From NCBI GenBank assembly GCA_015680685.1, contig MNCI01015910.1, positions 518,939 through 580,938 of the forward strand: a stretch of DNA of 62,000 nucleotides. Direction: 5' to 3'. Shown here in pieces: positions 46,850 through 57,900 of the stretch. The notes beneath the pieces were generated by a model. It made no database searches. It was not told the origin of the DNA and saw nothing but the letters and a program-made list of their open reading frames with translations. The translations under genes and the position numbers were made by a program. Positions within the stretch are counted from its first letter, which is position 1, and each line of letters begins with the position of its first letter. This DNA is from Gnetum montanum. Its lineage: Eukaryota > Streptophyta > Gnetopsida > Gnetales > Gnetaceae.

Positions 46850-48385
46850 TAATAGAAAGAAGAACTATTGAAGGTTATCAATATATGGTCAAAAGCCTTC
46901 ACTTGGTCATATCCTGAATTAACTAGAATAGATCCTAGGATATGCCAACATAGGATTTACACTAACCCCTCCATGAAGTCTCGAAGACAATCACAGAGGC
47001 ATTTGAACCCAAAGCTGAAGCAAGTAGTTAAGGAATAAATTGAATAGCTTCTCAAGGCTAGGTTCATATACCCCATTTCTGATAACGAATGGATTAGCCC
47101 CTTAGTTATTGTGCCTAAAAAGGGAGGAAAATGGAGAGTGTGCATAGATTTTAGGCTACTGAATATGGCAACATTCAAAGATCATTTTTTGTTGCCATTT
47201 GTTAACCAAGTCTTAGACACCATCGCAGGGCATCGCTACTATAGTTTTCTAAATGGATATAGTGGATATAATCAAATACAAATAGCCCCAGAAGACCAAG
47301 CCAAGACTACGTTCACTAGTCCTTGGGGAACATTTGCATACAAATAGATGTCGTTTGGCTCTTGCAATGCCCCTACAACATTTCAACAACTAGTTCTAAG
47401 CATCTTGCAATAGTAGATAGGAAATGGTGTAGAAGTCTTTATGGATGATTTTTCCACCTATGAAGCAAACTTTGATCAAGCCTTGGACTGGTTAGAGTAA
47501 GTGTTAAAAAGATGTGTAGAAACCAATTTGAGGCTCAACTGGCAGGAAAGCCACTTGATGGTCCAAGAGGGCATAGTACTAGGGCACAAAATCTCACACA
47601 CAGGGATAGAGGTAGACCCCGAGAAAATCAAATTTATCCAAGGAATTACCCATCAACTGGAAACTGTCAAAGATATTTGGTCATTCCTTGGACATATTGG
47701 CTACTATAGGAGATTTATTGAGAACTTTTCAAAGGTTTCCAAACTAGTGGTGGAATTAACAAAAAAGGATGTACCTTTCGAGTGGACTAGGGAATGCGAA
47801 TTAGCTTTTCGAACTGTAAAACAGAAGCTAGTAGAAACATCCATTTTACAAGCTCTTGATTGGTCCAAACCATTCCATATCTTGATTGATGCATACAACT
47901 ATGCCTTAGGAGCTGTACTTACACGTTTAAATAACCAGAAGTGTGCATATTACATCCACTGTGCAAGTAGAAGTATCGCTGGTGCACAACTTAACTACAC
48001 TACCACAGAGAAAGAATTAATGGTTGTAGTGTTTGCACTAGAAAATTTTAGACACTATGTATTGGGATATAAAGTATATATACATAAAGATCATAGTGTA
48101 ATAAGGTTCCTCATGAATAAGCCAATGGTAAGCCCTCGTATCATACAATGGCTTGTAATCTTACAAGAGTTCGATCTTACGATGATCGATCGTAAAGGCA
48201 CCGAGAACGTAGCTGCTGATCATTTATCTCGGTTGCAATGGGACAAAAAAGAGGATGAGTATCCAATTTCTGATTATTTTCCTAATAAATTCCTCTTTGT
48301 TGGTGTAGTGAATAATCAATCACCCATGAAGACAAACTGGTATAGTAGCATTCTTACCTATCTCCTCACCCAACAAATACCATAG
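46850..48385 (+). pseudogene. Reverse transcriptase and RNase H of element B
   Basis: RT starts around 46850. 47111-47347 is open with 'PKKGGKWRVCIDFRLLN' and 'GYSGYNQI.IAPEDQ.KTTF'. The catalytic box FMDDF lies at 47438-47452 and is intact. 47501-48385 is a 294-codon open frame covering the end of RT and RNase H: 'GIVLGHKIS..GIEVDP.KI', 'FLGHIGYYRRFI', 'ILIDAYNYALGAVL' and 'TTTEKELMVVVFALE'. Stops at 47346-47348 and 47413-47418 separate the pieces. This is the longest open coding stretch of any transposon here. Confidence 0.9.
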
Positions 48386-49480
48386 GAGTTAAACCTTAAG
48401 AAGAAACAATAGTTTCTTCATCAAGCCAAGTACTCTATGGAAATCAATGTGAAAATTTACAAAGTGTGTCCCAATGGCTTGGTTGGATGGTGTGTTCCCG
48501 ATATAGATCAACTGTGAGTTCTCCAAGATACTCATGAGGGTTCTTGTGGGGGTCATTATGTTGGGAGATGAACGACCATCAAGATCTTGCTTGCAGGATA
48601 TTATTGGCCTACATTGTTTTGGGATGCCCATTAATTCATCCAATCTTGTGAGTGCTGTCAACATGATGGGGGCATGACTACTAGAATGGAGGATCCACAA
48701 CAATTAATCCAACCATTAGAACCCTTCGACATTTGGGGAATTTATTTTATGGGGCCAATTACACCAATGTCCAATGGAAAAGCCTATATCATTGTTGCTA
48801 TTGATTACCTAACTAAATTGGTAGAAGCAGTTGTTGTTAAGGATTTTACATCATCTATAGTTGCACAATTTGTTCAAAAAAAAATCATAAATAGGTTTGA
48901 TGTGCTTTGTGCACTTATTTCAGAAAATTGTACCCACTTCACAGGTGGAACTTTTCAAAAATTAATGCAACACTTAGGGGTTGAGCATAAATTGACTATA
49001 CCATACCACCTCTAAGTGAAGGGTCAAGAAAAAGTCACCAATAGGGAGATTACGAAGATATTGACAAGAACTATTAGCAAGTCTGGGCAAGACTGGAGCA
49101 CTAAAGTAAACGATGCTCTTTGGGCATACCGCTCCACATGAAAACTCCCTATAGGGTACTCTTCCTATGAGTTAGTGTATGGTAAATTACCAACGCTTCC
49201 CATTCAAACTGAGCTCTGTACACTATCTGTGGCATGTGACCTCAACCTTGACCTTGGTCTAGCATAGAAACAATGGTTAGTAATCCTTAACTTGCTAGAT
49301 GAAAACTGACTAGCTGCCTTATCATCTAACGAGTTGCATAAGGCATTCAATAAACAACGTCATGACCTAAGGATTAGGAAAGTTAAATATTAATTGGGCA
49401 ATAAGGTTGTCTACTGGAATACCACACATGTGCCACAACGTACTAAATTTCAAACACTATGTAAAGGACCTTATATTATT
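48386..49480 (+). pseudogene. Integrase of element B, catalytically dead
   Basis: An HHCC-like zinc region at 48525-48660 ('THEG....HY' and 'CECC') precedes the core. All three catalytic positions are changed compared with the Gypsy family: the first Asp is Tyr at 48743-48745 (GIYFMGP), the second Asp is Glu at 48923-48925 (ISENCTHF), and the Glu after GQ is Lys at 49031-49033 (GQEKVTNRE). 'WSTKVNDALWAYRS' and a C-terminal tail with 'VYGKLP.LP' follow. No chromodomain is seen. Confidence 0.85.
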
Positions 49481-49498
49481 TATGCAAATTTTTCTTCA

Positions 49499-49503
49499 AG
49501 TGC
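49499..49503. repeat. Target-site duplication AGTGC (left) of solo LTR
   Basis: Matches 50394-50398 exactly. Confidence 0.85.
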
Positions 49504-50393
49504 TGATGAGCGGCTAGGTACCCCTACACTCAACCATACGAATACAAGTGTTCACACACGATCTAGTTGAACTCCACAAACAGGCTAGTTGTGGTATCTA
49601 GATAGTTACAAATTAATCGTACTTCACTGTCTTCCCACCTGGACTAGTATTTTCTTTGTCACGTATGGTTTAGTCCAGAGTGAGGCGTATGATGTGATCC
49701 TAAACTAGTGCTACTCCTAGAGAGAATGGAACATAATCTTGATTAAATTAATGAGCAATAGGAAATGAAGTCTAAGCTAGCCTAAGTGCGATGAGCATCT
49801 GTTCCTTAATCATCCATACACATCTTGGACCTCGTGCATGACTACTACTGGGATTACCAAGCATAGATCCTAGGTATGTTGCTAGGTTACCAAGTAGTCA
49901 CACTTAAATGCTAGTGATAAAGTTGTACTCATTCCGCATTTAAAAACAGGAATAGTAAATGATGATAAAGAAATATTAACTAAGAAAATAATAAATAACA
50001 ATAATAATTAACAATAAAAATTTAACAATTAAACTAAGTGAATGTTGCAATGATGAAGTAATCTTGATCTTTATTTCTGGTCATGTGCACGTCCAAGTAC
50101 GTCACACTCGAATAAAGATTCCGTACAATTACAAGCATCACACTGTGAGCATGCACTGGGAAAATATTGTAACTCCTATGGAAAAAAAATGCAAGGGCTT
50201 CGCTACAACTACTCAAAAGATATCTAAATGAGGTGGAAGGCCCTCTTATTTATAGGTTGGGATAGGCAGCTACTTAAATGGGGCCATGTCGACGCAAGAA
50301 GGCTACGTCGACGGGGCCGCGTCAACGCGGCTGTGTATACGGGGCCCCATATACACAGCTTAGTCAACGCATTGACTATATAGCACTTCATCA
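49504..50393 (-). mobile_element. Solo LTR nested in element B
   Basis: 890 bp. On the plus strand it begins TGATGAGCGG and ends TCATCA, so on the minus strand it reads TGATGAAG...CTCATCA. It is flanked by perfect 5-bp duplications AGTGC (49499-49503, 50394-50398). No internal region or second LTR is present, so it is a recombination product. Its 3' end carries the shared terminal module. The U3 contains a GC-rich cluster at 50285-50375, and a TATA-like 'tatttataggt' lies at 50249-50259. Confidence 0.9.
50333..50356. repeat. 24-bp near-palindrome in solo LTR U3
   Basis: Arms gtgtata and tatacac flank a ggggcccc core with two mismatches. Neighbouring 'gtcgacg' and 'gtcaacgc' repeats form an unusual CpG-rich island in an AT-rich region. 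Confidence 0.75.
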
Positions 50394-50398
50394 AGTGC

Positions 50399-51905
50399 CA
50401 TGACAATATACAAACCTAAAAGCCCAGAAAAGAAACTGTTAGTCAATGTACAACAGACCAAACCATTCCATGAGCTTAGGACAGCCAATACACATGCTAC
50501 ATTTGTTGATGGATAACCTTGCGCATTATTTTAGATCTCCTCCTTCCAACTTAGTCATGAGGAAGATGGCCACCTATGCTAACCGTTTTAGGCCCTCAAT
50601 TATTTTTGAATTGTTGTTTTACAATTTTTTTCCAAGAGGATGGATTGGCCAATTGTTTTACACCATCGTTCATGTTTTTACTATTTCTTTGTTTGATTTA
50701 CTTTTATTCGTCATCCAATAAGTGTTCATGATGGTGGATTGCATTCTTGTTACTTCAAGAGGATGGATTGGCCAAGTGTATTGATGCAAGGCCACTGAAT
50801 GTGGTTGGTTTGAGTCTAGATTTGGAATGAGTTCTACTCAGTCATATTAACCATAAAATATACAAGGAATTGTACACAACATTGTTGGAATTGTACACAA
50901 CATTTTTCTTAGGATTCCATTCCATCCTCTCCTCTCCATCTTTATTTCCAGTTTCCATGTCATTACCAATTTTATCATTAGTCCGTTCTAGGTTGATGCA
51001 TTGTTTTTCTTTGGTGAATTCTTGTGGGTAAGTTTTTAACTCTTGTTTCGAAATGACATTCCTAAAGCCTATAGACTCTTTGGTTTGTGAGTTTGTCAGG
51101 GCATAATAGGCATGAGCCTACTTTGGGGAGGACCCATTGGCATTCCTTTTTGGTGCAATTGTTAAGTTCTTTTCCTTAAACATTTCCTGCAATCAATCAT
51201 CTCTTGTTTCATCCCCATCCATGACATCCATTTTATTGGCATTGATGTTGTTATTTTTTCTCATTTTTCTTGTTCCTCATATTTTTCCATCTTATAGCTA
51301 TTGGAGGTTCACTCTTAGTCATGGGGGCCTTGACATAAATTTTTCAATTTTCTTCATTTTACTATTCTCCTAACCCCTACACCTTGGGTAGTCACCTATG
51401 ATAAATCTCTGAACCAGTTTCTTCCATAACCACAACTTAGCTAATGTGCTTGATATTGAGGCAAGGTATCAACTGCATTGTGTTTTATCTATCCTTTCTC
51501 ATTTGTGATTGTGTTATGTGTGTAGATGAAAATCATACAAATAATGGACTCAACTTGGAGGAAGCACTCAGGATGGACTGGAATTGGAGCATTTATGAAA
51601 GGAGAAAGTCTAGTGGTGTGGCTACGGATAAACAACGGAAGGTGCAATCTTAGCATTGGCAGCAACACACTTCATTTTCTTTCTTTCTCTTTCTCTACAA
51701 GCTGCCAAATAAAGGCTTGGATGTCATTTATGTATGAGTGTTCACCACAATGGTCATGAACACTAATGTTGTAATATGCTTATTGATCCGTTCATTGGGC
51801 ACATTAAGTCTGTCATCCCATTCCATCATCAGTTGTCAATTATTCAATAATCCCATACCTTCCCAATATTTTTTAAAGAGCTCGAGGACAAGTTTTCATT
51901 CAATC
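50399..51905 (+). other. 3' internal region of element B (no assigned ORF)
   Basis: 1.5 kb between integrase and purine tract. The 91-codon frame 50446-50721 has a hydrophobic C-terminus but no recognisable family. A 'gaggatggattggccaa' duplication occurs at 50636 and 50759. The last bases before the purine tract include 'gaggacaagttttcattc', typical of Gypsy pre-PPT sequence. An envelope-like gene cannot be shown. Confidence 0.45.
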
Positions 51906-51914
51906 GTGGGGGTA
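51906..51914 (+). other. Polypurine tract of element B
   Basis: 'gtgggggta' directly precedes the TG of the 3' LTR. Confidence 0.8.
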
Positions 51915-52930
51915 TGATGAGAGCGGTTACTCTAGTAGTTATTCTAATTATTAGAGTGGTTACTTTAGTGGTTACTCTAGCAGTTACTCTAATTATTAGA
52001 GTGGTTACTCTAGCAGTTACTTTAGAAGTTACTCTAATTATTAGAGTGGTTACTCTAGTAGTTATTCTAATTATTAGAGTGGTTACTCTAGCAGTTACTT
52101 TAGCAGTTATTCTAATTATTAGAGCGATTACTCTAATTATTAGAGTAGCTACTCTCAGACCTATAAATATAGTGCCCAGGCACACAATTGAAGGAAGTCT
52201 TTCAGTAGTCAAGTAGCAAAACTCTTGTAGTCCATTTGAAAGTTAGAGTATTTTCCAAGTGCCCACAGTAGGAGGTCTAAGTGTGGACAGATCTTTATTT
52301 GAGCATTGTGTACCTGAGCACACCTTGTATACAGAAATAAAGATGAGCTCTTTGATTCATCCTTGCAGCACTTGAGATTTGTTTTCTTACACATTTCTTC
52401 TATTTTACTTTCTTATGCATTTAGTTTAGTTTATTTTATTTTATGCACTTTACATTTTTGTTATTAGCACAATAATTAATTTTGATCAATTAAGCAAATC
52501 GTTAAATTACACAAGCACGACCACTTCGAGCATGCGTGTAATGCTTGGTAACCCAGTAATGATTAACGTTTGGTAATCCCAGCAGTTTTGCACTGGTTCA
52601 GGATGTGTATGGCAAGTGGGAACAGATGCTTGTGTTAGGATTAGTTAGAACTTAGTTAATGAGTAGTTAAGTTAAATTAGTCACCTAGTTATCTCTCTCT
52701 TTTCCTCTTAGCGCAAGACATAAAAACATAAAAGTTATAAGAATCATATGCCTCAACCTTACTTAACCATACAATCGTGACATACAGGTAAGCTTGGGAA
52801 GATAACGATCAATCAACCCATCCTTATTCTACAAGGGCGCATAAGCACTTAGTCCTTGGAATTCAACCAGATCGTGCGTGAAACACTCGTATTCGTATGG
52901 TTGAGCGTAGGGGTACCTCATCGCTCATCA
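51915..52930 (+). repeat. 3' LTR of element B
   Basis: 1016 bp against 1065 bp in the 5' copy; the U3 minisatellite (51917-52155) is shorter. TATA box at 52162-52169. Ends CTCATCA. Confidence 0.9.
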
Positions 52931-52935
52931 ACAAA
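52931..52935. repeat. Target-site duplication ACAAA (right) of element B
   Basis: Identical to 42289-42293. Confidence 0.88.
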
Positions 52936-53900
52936 CTATTTCAATATGTATAGGAACAATGCATAATAGGGATACCATCAGCATTGAAGAAGGCTCACGT
53001 ATTTTTACCCATGATAAAAGGTCATTTTTATCTTTGGCCATCATGATGCATGCATCTTAGATATTTTTTTATGGCCTTCATGATGCTTTCTCTTCTTCTA
53101 GATTCTCCCAAAGGAAAATTGTATTTTGGAAACTTCATATTTGAAAAATTTCAAAGAAAAGGTAAGAATATATACGAATGATTTCCTACTTACCATATCC
53201 ATAACTAGGGTTTTTTTTAAAGGAACTTCTCAAATAGAATTACTTCAAACTTTAAATACAATTACTTAAGAAAATCATTGGTTTTGAAAATACAAAGCAC
53301 ATGGTTCTAAAGTAAAAAAGAAAAAAAATTCCAAAATCTATGAGTTATGACTAATATGAATCATCAATACCATAGAATATAAGCCATTTTTTTAATAACC
53401 AATTAGATTTAAACTAAAGCAATTAGAAATAAAAACTATTGATTTAATAGTTTTTTTTTGAACTCTCCAATGTTAGTAAAGATTTGTGGTAATATCTTTC
53501 AAGGTTACTTATTAATGGAGTTCATCAACTAAACCAAGAAAAAGTATGATATTCAACTTGGCTTTCTTCTTATGACATCCACATTATTTTATTTAAATAG
53601 TTAGCTTTTGCTAAGTACGAAGCTATGAATGTAGGTCACACTAAATTATACTTATGTAAATATATGTGTTTGTTTGAATTATAGTCATAGACATTAAGAA
53701 GTATTTGGTAAGTAGAAAACCTTAGAAATTATTTGCAACTGTGATATTTCTAAGCATTAAGGCTTTGTTGCAATATCAAATTACTAATATTATAAACATA
53801 ATCATAGAGACATAAGTTGCAACTTGCATAAAACAAACGTTATTATCAAATTTAGGTAAACTATTACATGAATGTAAAATAATCTAATTATGATTCTAAG
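52936..53900. other. AT-rich spacer
   Basis: No coding or structural feature was recognised. Part of it may be the 3' flank of the Merlin-like transposon, whose terminal inverted repeats were not found. Confidence 0.35.
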
Positions 53901-53909
53901 TTGGAGGGG

Positions 53910-54580
53910 AGACACGCAAAACTCAAAAATATGTTTAATAAGCATAAAAAAATGCATTCTTTTTTTGGTGCAAATTTTCTTCTCCACATGTACTCCATCA
54001 GATATGAGCCATGTAGCTCTTGTCATGATCCATTTTGTGGAATATGAGCTTTCACTGCTCGTCGTGTACTTTCAATAGTATTAGTATGAACAACTATGTC
54101 CTGTGTTTGGATCTTTAAAGGGCAATGACTGATTCACTATTTGATGATCAAATTAAAGTTGGCAAAGCCATTCTAAGTCATAAGCTTTCCACATGTCATT
54201 GTATATAATGCTACAAGGTTTGATCCACTTATAAATGTAATCTAGAAATGTTTCTTTGCATGTATTTGGAATAGTTATGAGAAAAATATTATTAGAATCT
54301 TGTTCAATTCTAAATTTTGATTCATCAATATCTAGAATCAATATCTAAATTCTAAATTTTTTTTGATATCTAACTTTAAATTTTTCATAATGAATGCTTT
54401 CTTTATCATCCCATTGGGAACATAAAAATCGTAATATGTTTTTATGTGAAGCATTCCTTCTCATTTTTATCGGAATTCTACAATTGGAGCAAATTTTTTC
54501 TCTATGTAAAAGACCAAATTCTTGAGAAAACTTAATACAATTTTGTAATTTTTCAGCATTTTCAATAATAGTTGCCTACT
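53910..54580 (-). pseudogene. Merlin-like (IS1016/IS1595-type) transposase remnant
   Basis: Minus strand, reading from about 54580. The N-terminal part has 'FSQEFGLLHREKICSNCR', with a zinc-ribbon-like Cys pair at 54480-54491, and 'RFLCSQWDDKESI'. The DDE core has 'DIDESKFRIEQ' with the first catalytic Asp at 54324-54326. The 62-codon open frame 54153-54341 continues with 'PNTCKETFLDYIYKWIKPCS' and 'YNDMWKAYD', second Asp at 54195-54197. After a frameshift come 'VNQSLPFKDPNTG', then 'HTNTIESTRRAVKAHIP' with the catalytic Glu at 54071-54073, and 'YLMEYMWRRKF'. This order (zinc ribbon, DES, PN...T, SD.w.AY-like, HTNTIES, MWR) fits the ISXO2-like DDE family to which Merlin belongs. Frameshifts make it inactive. 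Terminal repeats were not identified. Confidence 0.7.
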
Positions 54581-54925
54581 GATGAAAGAACCTAAAAATA
54601 CAAAACTATCAGTTATGAATGAATGTATATCTATTGATAACTTAGTACCAATTTATGGATAACATAGAACATATTTAAATTAAATAAAATGAATAATAAA
54701 AATTATATATGCCATAACTAGGATGAAGATGATGATATGGAAGAACTACTATATTAAAGAATAAAAATATACTAAAAATAATAGTATAAAAATAATTTCA
54801 ATAAAATAAATAAATAAATGTTACAAATAATGGAGTGGGCAGGTGCAAGCCCCGTTTGTGATGAATTTCATTGCTGCAATATTGGCTGTAGAGCCTTATG
54901 GGACATGTTCCAAATCATAGGGCCA
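54581..54925. other. AT-rich boundary between Merlin remnant and satellite
   Basis: 54640-54815 is extremely AT-rich. From about 54820 the base composition shifts and leads into the first satellite unit; 54820-54925 has no counterpart in the later units and may be unique flank. Confidence 0.4.
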
Positions 54926-57900
54926 ACATCCACTCCATCTTTGGCTAATGCACACATCACCGCCCACTCCCTCCAATTACTACATTGTTTCAGTATCATT
55001 AATATATGTGACAGCGACAACGGGTTCGTTACACATGTGGGATTACCTTTTTCCTATGCTAATCTTCACATCTGCCATTGTTGTTTTGTTAATCCGAATC
55101 TCTCTGCTGCTCCGATTTATTGTGAAAACACACTTCAAAAACAAAGCTCAAGTGGTTGTGGTTGCTTTTTATTGGCATTTATGGGCCTTTTTGACTGATC
55201 ATTTTTGCTGGCTTGAACACATGATGGCCTTTTATGTTCTTCCTGCGCGCAACATGAGTTGCATTTGCGTGTTTGGGCACTTTCATTGGCTGGCTGGTGA
55301 CCTCCTGTGAAGAAACACAAGCATCTTTGCTTCTACTCTACCTTCTTATCCTCTCTTTCCACTATTTTTTCTTTACTTTTTCTCATTATGTTGATGCTAT
55401 TGAGAAGTACTCTACCTGTGTATACCAGGTAATGTTCTTATTCTTTGGGTTGTGTTGATTCGGTCTTACTCTTTCATGATTTTTGTATTGTAAACTCAAA
55501 AGTGATCTTGCAGACTATAAAGGAAAATAAGTTGCTAGACTAATATGCATGAGTGGACTAGACAAAGAGCTGCTATTAGGTTGAAATGAAGGTTGGATAG
55601 GAACACTATTGTCTTTCCATTGTTTCGAACATGTGCTGATGCACACATCACCGCCCATCCCCTCTAGTTGCTACATTGTTTTAGTAATATTAATATATGT
55701 GACAGTGACAACGGGTTCATTACACATGTGGGATTCCCTTTTTCTCGTGCTAATCTTCACATCTGCCATTGTTGTTTTGTTAATTCGAATCTCTCCGCTG
55801 CTCCGATTTATTGTGAAAACACACTTCAAAAAAAATCTCAGGTGGTTGTGGTTGCTTTTTATGGGCATTTATGGGCCTTTTTGACTAATCATATTTGCTG
55901 GCTTGAACACATGATGACCTCTTATGTTCTTCCTACGAGCAACATGAGCTGCATTTTCATCTTTGGGCCCTTTCATTTTCTGGCTGGTGGCCTCCTGTGA
56001 AGAAACACAAGCATCTTCGCTTCTACTCTACCTTCTTATCCTCTCTTTCCACTATTTTTTCTTTACTTTTTTTCATTATGTTGATGCTATTGCGAAGTAC
56101 TCTACCTGTATACCAAGTAATGTTCTTATTCTTTGGGTTGTGTTGATTCAGTATTACTCTTTCATGATTTTCGTATTGTAAACTCAAAACTGATTCTGGA
56201 GACTATAGAGGAAAATAAGTTGCTAGATTAGTACGCATGTGTGGACTAGACAAAGAGCCCAACCCACACTCCCATCTTTGGCTAATGCATACATCACCGC
56301 CCATTCCCTTCAGTTGCTACATTGTTTCAATATCATTAATATATGTGACAATGAAAATGGGTTCGTTACACATGTGGGATTACCTTTTTCCCATGCTAAT
56401 CTTCACATCTGCCATTGTTGTTTTATTAATCCGAATCTCTCCGCTACTTCGATTTATTGTGAAAACACACTTCAAAAACAAAGATCAAGTGGTTGTGGTT
56501 GCTTTTTATGGGCATTTCTAGGCCTTTTTGATTGATCATTTTTGTTGGCTTTAACACATGATGGCCTTTTATGTTCTTCCTGTGAGCAACGTGAGCTGTG
56601 TTTACATGTTTGGGCCCTTTCATTGGCTGGCTGGTGGCCTCCTGGGAAGAAACACATGCATCTTTGCTTCTACTCTACCTTCTTATCCTCTCTTTCCACT
56701 ATTTTTTCTTTACTTTTTTCATTATGTTGATGCTATTGCAAAGTACCCTACCTGTATACCAAGTAATGTTCTTATTCTTTGGGGTGTGTTGATTCCATCT
56801 TACTCTTTCATGATTTCCGTATTGTAAACTCAAAAGTGATCCTGTAGACTATAGAGGAAAATAAGTTGCTAGTCTGATACACATGCATGGACTAGACAAA
56901 GAGCTACTAGTAGGTTGGAATGAAGGTTTGATAGGAACACTATTGTCTTTCCATTGTTTCCAACGTGTGCTGATGCACACATCACCGCCCACTCCCATCT
57001 TTGGCTGATCCACACATCACCACCCACTCCCTCCGGTTGCTACATTGTTTCGGTAATATTAATATATGTGATAGTGACAACGGGTTTGTTACACATGTAG
57101 GATAACCTTTTTCCCGTGCTAATCTTCACATCCACCATTGTTTTTTTGTTAATCCGAATCTCTCCACTACTTCGATTTATTGTGAAAGCACACTTCAAAA
57201 AAAAAGCTCAGGTGGTTGTGGATTCTTTTTATGCGCATTTCTAGGCCTTTTTGACTAATCATTTTTGCTGGGTTGAACACATGATGGCCTTTTATGTTCT
57301 TCCTGCGAGCAACATGAGCTGTGTTTGCATGTTTGGGCCCTTTCATTGGCTGGCTGGTGGCCTCCTGGGAAGAAACAAAAGCATCATCGCTTCTACTCTA
57401 CCTTCTTATCCTCTCTTTCCACTATTTTTTCTTTACTTTTTTTCATTATGTTTATGCTATTATAAAGTACTCTACCTGTATACCAAGTAATGTTCTTATT
57501 CTTTCGGTTGTGTTGATTTGGTCTTACTCTTTCATGATTTCCTTATTGTAAACTCAAAAGTGATCCTGGAGACTATAGAGGAAAATAAGTTGCTAGGTTG
57601 ATACGCATGCGTGGACTAGACAAAGAGCTGCTATCAGGTTGGAATGTAGGTTGGATAGGAACAATATTGTCTTTCCATTGTTTCCAACATGTGCTGATGC
57701 ACACATCACAACCCACTAACATCTCTGGCTGATGCACACATCACCGCCCATGACTCACTCACATCTTTGGCTGATGCACATATCATCGCCCACTCCCTCC
57801 AGTTGCTACATTGTTTCGGTATCATTAATATATGTAATACTGACAATGGGTTTGTTACACATGTGGGATTACCTTTTTCCCTTGCTAATCTTCACATCGG

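Larger units (their letters stand above)
42294..52930 (+). mobile_element. Complete but inactive Athila-like Gypsy LTR retrotransposon (element B)
   Basis: The 10.6-kb element has every structural landmark: 5' LTR 42294-43358, tRNA-Asp primer site 43360-43377, gag, protease, RT, RNase H and integrase in Gypsy order, a purine tract at 51906-51914, 3' LTR 51915-52930, and a perfect 5-bp target duplication ACAAA on both sides. The Athila-type assignment rests on the tRNA-Asp primer, the DLG-type protease motif and the FMDDF RT box. Frameshifts, stops and loss of all three integrase catalytic residues make it dead. By rough eye count the LTRs differ at about 10 percent of aligned bases, mostly transitions, so the insertion is old. 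A minus-strand solo LTR is nested at 49504-50393. Confidence 0.9.

Noticed and set aside
50446-50721. Envelope-like gene of element B
   Set aside because: Only 91 codons with a single hydrophobic C-terminal stretch, no signal peptide and no homologous copy visible; not enough to call an env-like ORF.
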